Of a DNA stretch of 64,000 nt, positions 43,040 through 51,488 are shown one piece after another. Positions within the stretch are counted from its first letter, which is position 1. Each line of letters starts with the position of its first letter. A model generated the notes under the pieces. The model saw only the letters and a program-made list of their open reading frames with translations, was not told where the DNA came from and searched no databases. Source of the stretch: Fodinicola acaciae. GTDB lineage: Bacteria > Actinomycetota > Actinomycetes > Mycobacteriales > HKI-0501. The position numbers and the translations under genes were made by a program. Location of the stretch: the NCBI RefSeq assembly GCF_010993745.1, contig NZ_WOTN01000003.1, positions 1,116,001-1,180,000 on the forward strand, written 5' to 3'.

Positions 43040-44521
43040 ATGTCGACAGAGGTCAGCAGCCCGGCGCTCGCCGTGGAACGCAACGGCATCAACGTCATCG
43101 ACGAGTCCGAGCGCAAGGGCCGGCCGGCGGGGTTGTTCTGGCCGTGGTGCGCGGCCAACATCTCCGTGCTGGCGATCAGCTACGGCGCGTTTCTGCTCGG
43201 CTTCGGGGTCAGCCTCTGGCAGGCGGTGGTCGCCGGCGTGCTCGGCTGTGTCGCCTCCTTCCTGCTGGTCGGCCTGGTGTCGCTGGCCGGCAAGCGCGGC
43301 TCGGCGCCGACGATGGTGTTGTCGCGAGCGGCTTTTGGCGTACGTGGCAACGCGTTGCCGGCGGCGGTCTCCTATGTTCTGTTGGTCGGCTGGGAAATCG
43401 TGCTGGTGTCACTGGCGACCCTCGCCACCGCAACGGTTTTCCAGCGCTTCGGCCTCGGCGGCCAGCTGCCGAAGATCGTGGCCTTCGTCGTCGTGGCGGC
43501 GATCATCGTCGGCGCCGGCGTCCTCGGTTTCGACGCGATCATGCGGTTGCAGACCTGGCTGACCATCGCGCTCGCGGTCTTCACGGTCGGCTACATCGCG
43601 CTGACCGCGCACCAGGTCGACTGGCCGGCGCTCGCGGCGCTGCCGGCCGGCGGTTTTGCCGCCACCGTCGGCGCTTTCGTCCTCGCGCTCACCGGTTTCG
43701 GCCTGGGATGGGTCAACTCCGGCGCCGACTACTCACGCTATCTGCCGCGTACGGCCTCCGGCACCGGTGTCGTCGGCTGGACCACCTTCGGCTCGACGGT
43801 GGCTCCGGTCGTGCTGCTGTTCTGGGGGACTTTGCTGGCTGGATCGGACAAAAAGCTGTCCGCGGCGATCGGCCTCGACCCGATCGGCGCACTGACCACA
43901 CTGCTGCCGACCTGGTATCTGGTGCCGTTCGCGATCGTCGCGATCGGCGGCCTGATCGGCGGCGCGGTGCTGGACATCTACTCCTCCGGCCTCACGCTGC
44001 TGACCCTGGGCGTACGGCTGCCGCGCTGGATGGCGGCCGGCATCGACGGCATCCTGATGATCCTCGGGACCGGGTACGTCGTCTGGTTCGCGGCCGACTT
44101 CATCGGCCCGTTCCAGGGTTTTCTCATCACGCTCGGCGTGCCGATGGCCGCCTGGTGCGGGATTTTCCTGGCGGACATGCTGATCCGGCGGCGCGCGTAC
44201 GACGACACCGACCTGTTTTCGCCGGCTGGCCGCTACGGCGGCTTCCACTGGTCGGCAATCGGCACCATGGTGGTGGCGACTGCGATAGGTTGGGGCCTGG
44301 TCGTCAACACGTCCGCGCCGGTGTTTGGCTGGCAGGGATTTCTGCTGGACCCGCTCGGCCTCGGTCCGCGGACGGATGGCCCGTGGACGTACGCAAATCT
44401 CGGTGTGATCGCCGCGCTGGTGCTCGGCGCGGCCGGGCAGCTGCTGTTCGCGCGCGGCCGGATTCGCCGGCAGGAGGCCGGTTTGCCGCCTCGAGAGGCG
44501 GCGGCTGTCAGGACACGGTAA
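43040..44521 (+). CDS. NCS1-family nucleobase permease (CodB/purine-cytosine-like)
   Basis: 493 residues from ATG 43040; ATG 43004 would add 12. Twelve membrane helices of the nucleobase:cation symporter-1 family. NISVLAISYGAFLLGFGVSL, ALTGFGLGWVNSGADYSRYL and VLDIYSSGLTLLTLGV match the purine-cytosine permease branch. Substrate candidates are cytosine, purines, allantoin or thiamine precursors; no catabolic partner gene adjoins. Divergent from the PPOX gene by 75 bp. Confidence 0.88.
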   Translation: MSTEVSSPALAVERNGINVIDESERKGRPAGLFWPWCAANISVLAISYGAFLLGFGVSLWQAVVAGVLGCVASFLLVGLVSLAGKRGSAPTMVLSRAAFGVRGNALPAAVSYVLLVGWEIVLVSLATLATATVFQRFGLGGQLPKIVAFVVVAAIIVGAGVLGFDAIMRLQTWLTIALAVFTVGYIALTAHQVDWPALAALPAGGFAATVGAFVLALTGFGLGWVNSGADYSRYLPRTASGTGVVGWTTFGSTVAPVVLLFWGTLLAGSDKKLSAAIGLDPIGALTTLLPTWYLVPFAIVAIGGLIGGAVLDIYSSGLTLLTLGVRLPRWMAAGIDGILMILGTGYVVWFAADFIGPFQGFLITLGVPMAAWCGIFLADMLIRRRAYDDTDLFSPAGRYGGFHWSAIGTMVVATAIGWGLVVNTSAPVFGWQGFLLDPLGLGPRTDGPWTYANLGVIAALVLGAAGQLLFARGRIRRQEAGLPPREAAAVRTR

Positions 44522-44661
44522 GTTCCCGCGCGCGAAACATTGACTGTTGACCATCGGCGGACCACGATCATTTCACCTCGACGAGGCGGTCGTCGACAGC
44601 GACCGTCCATCGCGCACGTGGCATGGCCGGATGTCTGAGCCCAGGGTCTGAGGAGGACGGC

Positions 44662-45009
44662 GTGAGCCAGACCAATCTCGAGAAACCAAGTGAACCGGAC
44701 GGGGTGAACTGGGAGGAGGTGCAGTCCACCGCGGAGTTCCAGGGTTTGCGGCGGACCCTGCGCAACTTCGTCTTTCCGATGACCGCGCTGTTCCTGATCT
44801 GGTATTTGCTTTATGTCATCCTCGCCGACTACGCGCACGGCTTCATGGCCTTCAAGTTGGTCGGAAACATCAACGTCGGCCTGGTGCTCGGCCTGCTGCA
44901 GTTCGTCTCCACCTTCGTGATCACCGGCCTGTACGTACGGTTTGCCAACCGCAGGCTGGATCCGGTCGCCGACAGGATCCGCGACGAGGTCGAAGGAGAC
45001 CAGAAATGA
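44662..45009 (+). CDS. DUF485 membrane protein, symporter partner (copy 2)
   Basis: 115 residues from GTG 44662, six bases after a strong AGGAGG. Core TLRNFVFPMTALFLIWYLLY and a second helix (VLGLLQFVSTFVITGLYVRF) match copy 1 at 10987. The frame upstream of 44662 is not coding. It overlaps the symporter start (ATGA). TTGACT/TTGACC elements at 44540-44552 may contribute to a promoter in the 140-bp gap after the NCS1 gene. Confidence 0.9.
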   Translation: MSQTNLEKPSEPDGVNWEEVQSTAEFQGLRRTLRNFVFPMTALFLIWYLLYVILADYAHGFMAFKLVGNINVGLVLGLLQFVSTFVITGLYVRFANRRLDPVADRIRDEVEGDQK

Positions 45010-46664
45010 ACGCCGGCATCCTGGCGGAGGCGGCCGGACCGGCCAGCACCAACCCGTGGCTGAACATCGGAATTTTCGCGGTGTTCGTCATCATCACGCT
45101 GGTGATCGTGTTCCGGGCCAGCCGGCGCAGCGGCACGGCGGTCGACTTCTACGCCGCCGGTCACAGCTTTTCCGGCGCCCAGAACGGAATCGCCATCTCC
45201 GGCGACTACCTGTCGGCGGCCTCGTTCCTCGGCATCGCCGGCGCCATCGCGCTGAACGGCTATGACGGATTCCTCTATTCCATCGGATTCCTGGTGGCCT
45301 GGCTGGTGGCGCTGCTGCTGGTCGCCGAGCTGCTGCGGAACACCGGTCGCTACACCATGGGCGACGTGCTGAGCTTCCGGATGCAGCAGCGTCCGGTCCG
45401 CGCGGCGGCCTCGGTGTCCACCTTGGTCGTGTCGTTTTTCTATCTGCTGGCGCAGATGGCCGGCGCCGGCGGACTGGTGGCACTGCTGCTCGGCGTGACC
45501 GGTGCCGGCGGCCAGGCGATCGTGATCGCCGTGGTCGGCATCATCATGATCACGTACGTGCTGGTCGGCGGCATGCGCGGCACCACCTGGGTGCAGATCA
45601 TCAAGGCGGCGCTGCTGCTGGTCGGCGCCGCGGTGATGTTCATCTGGGTCCTCGGCCTGTTCGGCTTCAACCTCTCGGGCCTGCTCGGCGACGCGGCCAC
45701 CAAGGCCGGCGAAGGCGGCCAGGCGCTGCTGGCTCCTGGCAAGCAGTACGGCAAGTCGGCGATCACGCAGCTCGACTTCGTCTCGCTCGGCCTCGCGCTG
45801 GTGCTGGGCACCGCCGGTCTGCCGCACATCCTGATGCGCTTCTACACCGTCCCCAGCGCGAAAGAAGCGCGGAAGTCGGTCGTGTGGGCCATCTGGCTGA
45901 TCGGCATCTTCTATCTGTTCACGCTGGTGCTCGGTTACGGCGCCGCCGCGCTGGTCGGTCCGAAGGTGATCAAGGCGGCGCCCGGCGGGCAGAACTCGGC
46001 CGCTCCGCTGCTGGCCGAGGCGCTCGGCGGGCCCGTACTGCTCGGCCTGATCGCCGCCGTGGCGTTCGCGACGATCCTGGCGGTGGTCGCCGGCCTCACG
46101 ATCACCGCGTCGGCGTCGTTCGCACACGACATCTACGCCAACATCATCAAGAAAGGCGCGGCGGACGACAAGAAACAGGAGGTGCGCGTCGCGCGTATCA
46201 CCGCGGCGGTGATCGGTGTGATCGCGATCCTCGGCGGCATCCTGGCCAACGGTCAGAACATCGCCTTCCTGGTCGCGCTGGCCTTCGCGGTCGCCGCGTC
46301 GGCGAACCTGCCGACGATCCTCTACACGTTGTTCTGGAAGCGGTTCAACACCTCCGGAGCGCTGTGGAGCATCTACGGCGGCCTGGCGATCACCATCATC
46401 CTGATCGTGTTTTCCCCGGCGGTGTCAGGAAAAGTCGATCCGATGACGCACAAGAGCCTGTCGATGCTGCCGGTCGGCATCGACTTCCACTGGTTCCCAC
46501 TGGACAACCCCGGCCTGGTGTCGATCCCGCTGTCGTTCCTGCTCGGCTATCTCGGCACGGTGCTGTCCAAGGAAAGCAACGCGAAGAAATACGCGGAGCT
46601 TGAGGTGCGCGCGCTGACCGGAGCGCACGCACATGGCGCGGTAAAGGAAACTCCGGCGAAGTAA
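45006..46664 (+). CDS. Sodium:solute symporter, acetate permease-like (copy 2)
   Basis: 552 residues, close paralogue of 11394-12959. Shared blocks include SGDYLSAASFLGIAGAIALN, GYDGFLYSIGFLVAWLV, AQMAGAGGLVALLL and GLPHILMRFYTVPSAKEARK. Copy 2 has a longer loop near 485-500 (GKVDPMTHKSLSML) and a longer C-terminus. ActP-like monocarboxylate uptake is the best guess. A strong hairpin terminator follows six bases after the stop. Confidence 0.9.
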   Translation: MNAGILAEAAGPASTNPWLNIGIFAVFVIITLVIVFRASRRSGTAVDFYAAGHSFSGAQNGIAISGDYLSAASFLGIAGAIALNGYDGFLYSIGFLVAWLVALLLVAELLRNTGRYTMGDVLSFRMQQRPVRAAASVSTLVVSFFYLLAQMAGAGGLVALLLGVTGAGGQAIVIAVVGIIMITYVLVGGMRGTTWVQIIKAALLLVGAAVMFIWVLGLFGFNLSGLLGDAATKAGEGGQALLAPGKQYGKSAITQLDFVSLGLALVLGTAGLPHILMRFYTVPSAKEARKSVVWAIWLIGIFYLFTLVLGYGAAALVGPKVIKAAPGGQNSAAPLLAEALGGPVLLGLIAAVAFATILAVVAGLTITASASFAHDIYANIIKKGAADDKKQEVRVARITAAVIGVIAILGGILANGQNIAFLVALAFAVAASANLPTILYTLFWKRFNTSGALWSIYGGLAITIILIVFSPAVSGKVDPMTHKSLSMLPVGIDFHWFPLDNPGLVSIPLSFLLGYLGTVLSKESNAKKYAELEVRALTGAHAHGAVKETPAK

Positions 46665-46669
46665 AACCG

Positions 46670-46706
46670 CGCGAGGGTGACGTTCGGCGCAAACGTCACC
46701 CTCGCG
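46670..46706 (+). terminator. Intrinsic terminator hairpin after the symporter operon
   Basis: Perfect 15-bp stem CGCGAGGGTGACGTT / AACGTCACCCTCGCG with a 7-base loop, beginning six bases after the symporter stop. It lacks a T tract, as usual for GC-rich actinobacteria. Confidence 0.85.
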
Positions 46707-46762
46707 CTGGTCAACTGGTGCGTACGCCTGCGCTGCGCCCGTCCAGATGCCATCCTCGGCAC

Positions 46763-47656
46763 GTGGACACGGAGACTGCACAGCTGCACGTCACGGTCGG
46801 CGACGGACGGCGACTGCGAGTGAGGATCAGCGGCGTACGCGGTGGTCCGTTGGTCATCGCGCACCACGGCACTCCTGGTTCGGGCCTGCCGCTGCCGGCC
46901 GCGATCGAGGACGTGGCGGCCAAGGGCCTGCTGTTGGCGACCGTCGACCGGGCCGGCTTCGGTGAGTCGGACCGGCTGCCGGGCCGGCAGGTCGCGCATG
47001 TCGCCGCCGACACCGCCGCGGTCGCCGACGCGCTCGGGGTGGAACGGTTTCGGGTCTGGGGTTGGTCCGGCGGCGGTCCGCACGCGCTCGCCTGCGCGGC
47101 TCTGCTGCCCGACCGGGTCGAGGCGGTCGCCACGCTCGGCGGCGTGGCGCCCTACGACGGCGAGGGCCTGGACTGGATGGGTGGCATGGGTGAGGCCAAC
47201 CTCGCCGAGTTCGGCGCGGCGGTGGCCAGCGCCGACAAGCTGGAGGAGTTTCTCGCCGAGGAGCGCCGCGAGGTGCTGGCGAGCCGGCCGGAGCAGCTGG
47301 TCGAGCTGCTCGCGAGCCTGCTGTCGCAGCCGGACCGGGACGCGATGGACGAGACCACGTCGGCCTATTTCTACGCGTCTTTCGCGGACGGCCTGTCCGG
47401 CAGCCATCACGGCTGGCTGGACGACGACCTGGCGTTTGTACGCGGGTGGGGCTTCGACCCGGCGACGATCACCGCGCCGACGCTGATCGTGCACGGCCAG
47501 CACGACCTGATGGTGCCGATCAGCCACGCGCGGTGGATGGCGCGGCGGATCCCGCACGCGGTGGTGTGGATCTCCCCGGACGACGGCCACATCAGCCCGC
47601 TGCCGAAAATCAGTCGCGTCCACGAGTGGTTGCTGGGGCAGGATCGGCAGACGTGA
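46763..47656 (+). CDS. Alpha/beta hydrolase
   Basis: 297 residues from GTG 46763; the frame extends upstream to 46718 without coding character. Alpha/beta-hydrolase fold: oxyanion IAHHGTPGSGLPLP, nucleophile elbow GWSGGGPHAL, acid in VHGQHDLMVPI, catalytic His in DDGHISPL. No signal peptide. Substrate unknown. The stop overlaps the GTG of the next gene (GTGA), so the two are translationally coupled. Confidence 0.85.
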   Translation: MDTETAQLHVTVGDGRRLRVRISGVRGGPLVIAHHGTPGSGLPLPAAIEDVAAKGLLLATVDRAGFGESDRLPGRQVAHVAADTAAVADALGVERFRVWGWSGGGPHALACAALLPDRVEAVATLGGVAPYDGEGLDWMGGMGEANLAEFGAAVASADKLEEFLAEERREVLASRPEQLVELLASLLSQPDRDAMDETTSAYFYASFADGLSGSHHGWLDDDLAFVRGWGFDPATITAPTLIVHGQHDLMVPISHARWMARRIPHAVVWISPDDGHISPLPKISRVHEWLLGQDRQT

Positions 47657-48654
47657 CCCTCATCCGTTCGCCGTACCACCTCGAAGACCCGATCCCCGCG
47701 CTCGCCGACGGCGACGTTCACGCGCTGCCCCTCGCCTCGATCCTGGAAGACGTGGCCGCGCGCGTCGCGGTCGCGCGTACGCCCGTGGTGCTGTCCGGCG
47801 ACTGCACCACCGCTCTGGGCACGGCCGCCGGCCTGCACCGGGCCGGCGTGGAGCCGACGCTGTTGTGGCTGGACGCGCACGGCGACTTCAACACGCCGCG
47901 GACGAGTCCGTCCGGCTATCTCGGCGGCATGGTGGTGACGATGCTGACCGGCCGCACCGATCCGCGTGAGCTGGTGCGCGGCCTCGGCCTGCGGCCGCTG
48001 GCCGACGAGCGGACAGTACTCGTCGACGCGCGCGACCTCGATCCCGGTGAGCGCGATGCGTTGGCCGCGGTTGCCGTGCGGCGGTGTGCGCTGGAGGAGC
48101 TGCCGGTGCCGGCCGGGCCGGTGCATCTGCATCTCGACCTGGACATCGCCGGTGACCTGCCGGCGTTTCGCTACAAGGCGCCGGGTGGTCCCGGTTTCGA
48201 TGCGGTGGTCGCCGCGGTCGATCGTGTTTTCGCTGGTGGTGAGGTGTGTGCCTTCGATGTCGCGGTGACGGTGGATCCGTCCGCCGACGGCTGTCTGGAG
48301 GCGATCGAAGCCGTCCGGCGTACCGGTTGGATCGATGACGAGCCGTTGCTCGTACGCCCGGCTCGGTTGTCCGATGTCGACGCGCTCGTGGGGCTGTGGA
48401 CGGCCGCGGGGCTGCGGTTTGACGCGGCCGCCGTGGAGGAGGAGCTGTCGGCGTGCCTGCCCGATGGGCTGGCGTTCGTGATCGCGTCGGAGAAGCGGGT
48501 GGTGGCGTCGGTGTGGGGGACGTACGACCGGCGGCGCGGCTGGATCCAGCGGCTGGCGACCGCGCCGGACTGCCGCGGCCGTGGGTTTGCGCGGCGGTTG
48601 GTCGCGGTGGTGGAGGCTCGGCTGGCCGGGCTCGGTTGTCGGCACCTGGGCTGA
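47653..48654 (+). CDS. Arginase-family domain fused to a truncated GNAT acetyltransferase
   Basis: 333 residues from GTG 47653. Residues 1-225 are an arginase/agmatinase/formimidoylglutamase-type domain: VVLSGDCTTALGTAAGL (first metal region, where family members usually have GGDH), WLDAHGDFNTPRTS (DAHxD) and LHLDLDIAGD (DxDxxD-like). Residues about 235-333 are a GNAT domain: VRPARLSDVDALVGLWTAAG ... RLATAPDCRGRGFARRLVAV, with acetyl-CoA loop CRGRGF. It ends at GCRHLG, before the last strands a GNAT normally has, and a family-2 palindromic repeat begins 9 bp after the stop. Metal-site changes (GDC for GDH, no final DP) leave ureohydrolase activity doubtful. Confidence 0.72.
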   Translation: MTLIRSPYHLEDPIPALADGDVHALPLASILEDVAARVAVARTPVVLSGDCTTALGTAAGLHRAGVEPTLLWLDAHGDFNTPRTSPSGYLGGMVVTMLTGRTDPRELVRGLGLRPLADERTVLVDARDLDPGERDALAAVAVRRCALEELPVPAGPVHLHLDLDIAGDLPAFRYKAPGGPGFDAVVAAVDRVFAGGEVCAFDVAVTVDPSADGCLEAIEAVRRTGWIDDEPLLVRPARLSDVDALVGLWTAAGLRFDAAAVEEELSACLPDGLAFVIASEKRVVASVWGTYDRRRGWIQRLATAPDCRGRGFARRLVAVVEARLAGLGCRHLG

Positions 48655-48663
48655 CCGGATGTC

Positions 48664-48713
48664 CGCATGGCCACCATGCGTGCGCTGATCGCAAGCATGG
48701 CCACCATGCGTGC
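48664..48713. repeat. Palindromic element family 2, direct-repeat form
   Basis: Two copies of GCATGGCCACCATGCGTGC in direct orientation (48665-48683 and 48695-48713), each internally palindromic (GCATGG/CCATGC), follow the stop of the arginase-GNAT gene. The same unit occurs as inverted pairs at 60300-60348 and 62654-62702. Here it sits between two co-oriented genes, the next starting at 48788. Confidence 0.8.
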
Positions 48714-48787
48714 ATGCGGAGCGGCGGCCGGTGGCCGGTCGCGGAAGTGTGGCGCGGTGGATGCGGGGACACGGCATAGTGGCGAGG

Positions 48788-50371
48788 GTGACTGCAGCGA
48801 CAGACGAACAGCTGGACGCGCCGATCGTCGCCGTGACCGTCTATCCCGGTCAGGCCCGCGTCACGCGCCGCGCGCGCGTCGAGTTGGTGCCGGGCGAGCG
48901 GCAGGTACGGCTCGGCGGCCTGCCGGTCAACCTGCATCCCGACTCGGTACGGGTCGCCGGCCGCGGCTCGGCGTCGGTGCTCGGGGTGGACGTACGGATG
49001 GCCCGGCTGGCGCGTACGCCGGACGCGGCGATCACCGCGCTCACCGACCAGAAACGCGGCCTCCAGGCCCGGCTCGACGAGCTGGCCGACGCGGACCGGG
49101 TCGAGGAGGACCGGATCGACTACCTGCGTACGCTGTCGCGGCGCGGCGGCCGCGAGTACGCCGGCACGCTGGCCACCGGCACGGCGCAGGCGCAGCAGGC
49201 GATCGCGCTCGGCCAGACGATCGCCGACGAGCTCGCCACCGCGCTGGCTCGCCGGCGCGACCTCGCCGAGCAGCGACGGCTGGCGCAGGAGGACCACGAC
49301 CGCGTCGAGCGTGAGCTGTCGGCGCGCCGCTCGCCGCGGGCGCCGGACCGCCGCGAGGTGGTGGTCGACCTTGACGTGACCGGCTCGCCGGTCGAGCTGG
49401 AGGTGTCGTATCTGGTCGACGGTGCCCACTGGGACTCCACCTACGACCTGCGGCTGGCCGGCGACCGGCTGACGCTCGCCTGGTTTGGCCTGGTCAGCCA
49501 GAACACCGGCGAGGACTGGCCGGAGTGCGACCTGCGGCTGTCCACGGCGCGGCCGGCGGTCGCCGTGGAGGTGCCGGAGCTGGAGCCGTGGTTCCTGTCC
49601 AAGTACGAGCCGCCGCGGCCGATGCCGCGCGCGCCGATGATGCAGGCGGCCGGCTACGGAGCGGCGCCGGCGGCACCGGGTGGCGCGTACGACGCCGTGG
49701 CCGACATGGACGTGCCCGATGTGCGCACCGAGGTGGCCGCCGTCGAACACGGCGCGACGGCGACGACGTACAAGCCGAGCCGGCCGATCGCGGTGGCGGC
49801 CGATGGCACCGCGCATCGCGCCGCGGTCGCCACCTTCGAACTGCCGGTGCGGCTCGACTACGTCACCGTGCCGCTGCGCGGTGTCGAGGCGTATCTGCGC
49901 GCCACCGCCACCAACAGCTCCGAGCACGCGATCCTGCCCGGTCACGCGGCGCTGTTCCACGAGGCCGAGTACGTCGGCAGCACCGACCTGCCACCGTGGG
50001 CTCCCGGCGAGGAGGTGGAGCTGGCGCTCGGCGTGGACGACCGCGTACGCGTCGAACGCGAGCTGGTCCGCCGGTCGGCGAGCAAGGCGGCGCTCGGCGG
50101 CACCGAGCGGCGCGAGCTCGCATACAAGATCACCATCGGCAACTACAGCCCCGGCGCTGCGCGGATCACCGTGCAGGATCAGGGTCCGGTGTCGCGCGAT
50201 CCGGCGATCACGGTACGCGACGTGACCTGCCAGCCGCGCGAGTCCGAGCGCACCGAGCTCGGCGTCCTGACCTGGCGGTTGGAGGTGCCGGCCGGCGGCA
50301 AGACCGAGATCACCATCGGCTTCCGGGTCGATGTGGCCAAAGGCGTACGGATGGTCGGCTGGCGCGAGTAG
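48788..50371 (+). CDS. DUF4139/DUF4140 (mucoidy-inhibitor MuiA-like) protein
   Basis: 527 residues from GTG 48788. The DUF4140 N-terminal beta domain is at about 10-75 (VAVTVYPGQARVTRRARVEL). A long Arg/Glu/Ala coiled coil occupies about 75-185. The DUF4139 beta domain follows (ELEVSYLVDGAHWDSTYDLR, LTLAWFGLVSQNTGEDWPEC). A flexible Pro/Ala/Met-rich insertion near 265-310 precedes the final beta part (FELPVRLDYVTVPLRGVEAY, GKTEITIGFRVDVAKGVRMV). No signal peptide is visible. Family function is unknown apart from an overexpression link to mucoidy in other bacteria. Confidence 0.85.
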   Translation: MTAATDEQLDAPIVAVTVYPGQARVTRRARVELVPGERQVRLGGLPVNLHPDSVRVAGRGSASVLGVDVRMARLARTPDAAITALTDQKRGLQARLDELADADRVEEDRIDYLRTLSRRGGREYAGTLATGTAQAQQAIALGQTIADELATALARRRDLAEQRRLAQEDHDRVERELSARRSPRAPDRREVVVDLDVTGSPVELEVSYLVDGAHWDSTYDLRLAGDRLTLAWFGLVSQNTGEDWPECDLRLSTARPAVAVEVPELEPWFLSKYEPPRPMPRAPMMQAAGYGAAPAAPGGAYDAVADMDVPDVRTEVAAVEHGATATTYKPSRPIAVAADGTAHRAAVATFELPVRLDYVTVPLRGVEAYLRATATNSSEHAILPGHAALFHEAEYVGSTDLPPWAPGEEVELALGVDDRVRVERELVRRSASKAALGGTERRELAYKITIGNYSPGAARITVQDQGPVSRDPAITVRDVTCQPRESERTELGVLTWRLEVPAGGKTEITIGFRVDVAKGVRMVGWRE

Positions 50372-50428
50372 GGCCGGTGTCGATTCGCCCGGGTGCCGTT
50401 CGTGTAGTCGGTGAAAGGGGTGATCGCG

Positions 50429-51271
50429 ATGAGCGACGTACTACTGACCGGACTGAAGATCGGCGAGTCGGCGCGCTGGCACGACGGCCGGCTGTGGCTG
50501 TGCAACTGGGGTACGCGGCAGGTGCTGGCGGTCGACGACGACGGAAGAGCCGAGGTGATGGCGACCGTACCGACGACGATCCCGTTCTCGATCGACTGGC
50601 TGCCCGACGGCCGGCTGCTGGTCGTCTCCGGCCCGGAGGGCCGGCTGCTGCGGCAGGAGCCGGACGGCTCGCTGGTCGAGCACGCGGACCTGAGCGCGTA
50701 CGGCGGCCTGAACGAGATCGTCGTGGACGGCCGCGGCGACATCTTCGTCAACGGTGGCTCGGATTTTCATCCCGACGAAGGCGTGGCGCCGGGGTTCGTC
50801 CTGGTGGTCCGGGCGGACGGCGAGGTGCGCAAGGTCGCCGAGGACATCGCGTTCCCCAACGGCATGGTCGTGACGCCGGACGGCTCGACGCTGGTCATCG
50901 CGGAGTCCTTCGCCGCGACGCTGACCGCCTTCGACATCGGCGCGGACGGCGGCCTGTCCAACCGCCGCGTGTGGGCCGCGGTCCCCGCTGACGGGATCGT
51001 GATGGACGCCGAAGGAGCCATCTGGACGCCGAGCGGCGCGTCCTGCCTGCGGGTCGCCGAAGGCGGCGAGGTGTTGGCGACCGTGCCGCTGGAGCACTTC
51101 GGCTTCGCGTGCACGCTCGGCGGCGACGACGGCCGTACGTTGTACATGCTGTCGGCCGACTGGCACATGGGGGACGGCTTCGAGGCCAACCTGGAGCGGC
51201 TGGTCGGCGGGCCGGAGACCGGTCGCGTCCTCACCACCCGGGCACCAGCCCCGCACGCCGGCCATCCGTAG
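50429..51271 (+). CDS. SMP-30/gluconolactonase-like beta-propeller protein
   Basis: 280 residues from ATG 50429 (AAAGGGG about nine bases upstream). Six-bladed propeller of the SMP-30/gluconolactonase/LRE family: ESARWHDGRLWLCNWGTRQV, FSIDWLPDGRLLVVSG, YGGLNEIVVDGRGDIFVNGG and AFPNGMVVTPDGSTLVIAES. Glu in GESARW, Asn in GGLNEI and Asn in FPNGM are the usual divalent-metal ligands, so lactonase activity is plausible. Substrate unknown. Confidence 0.87.
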   Translation: MSDVLLTGLKIGESARWHDGRLWLCNWGTRQVLAVDDDGRAEVMATVPTTIPFSIDWLPDGRLLVVSGPEGRLLRQEPDGSLVEHADLSAYGGLNEIVVDGRGDIFVNGGSDFHPDEGVAPGFVLVVRADGEVRKVAEDIAFPNGMVVTPDGSTLVIAESFAATLTAFDIGADGGLSNRRVWAAVPADGIVMDAEGAIWTPSGASCLRVAEGGEVLATVPLEHFGFACTLGGDDGRTLYMLSADWHMGDGFEANLERLVGGPETGRVLTTRAPAPHAGHP

Positions 51272-51275
51272 ACCT

Positions 51276-51388
51276 CGCCGAAACTGTCGGCCGCCGGTGA
51301 GATGCTGGAAATGGGGACCTCGCTCCCCCCGGGGGCTCCTGGGGACCCCCGAATTCCATTCTTCTCCGGGTGGCCGACAGTTTCGGCG
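51276..51388. repeat. Long nested inverted repeat (family 3)
   Basis: Outer 17-bp arms CGCCGAAACTGTCGGCC (51276-51292) and its exact complement (51372-51388) enclose a 79-base centre. The centre itself can fold: ggaaatgggg against ccccgaattcc, and a ctcccccc / gggggctc core. It starts four bases after the SMP-30 stop. A single half-site, cgccgaaactgtcgg, lies at 58654-58668 after the VWA gene. The core cgaaactgtcg is shared with the heads of family-1 elements. Likely terminator and possible mobile repeat. Confidence 0.75.
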
Positions 51389-51488
51389 TGGCCGGGGAGG
51401 TCACGGAAAGTAGTCGGCCGGGAAATGTAGAGATCTGTCGAGGCGCTCCGACCAGTCAGCGAAACCGACGCTGAGAGAGGCACTCGAC

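Noticed and set aside
48664-48713. Direct repeat pair as a possible CRISPR or operator array
   Set aside because: Two units only; the same unit forms terminator hairpins at two other gene ends in the window.
51293-51371. Possible small RNA inside the family-3 inverted repeat
   Set aside because: No promoter-like elements could be distinguished; the structure is better explained as a terminator or repeat.
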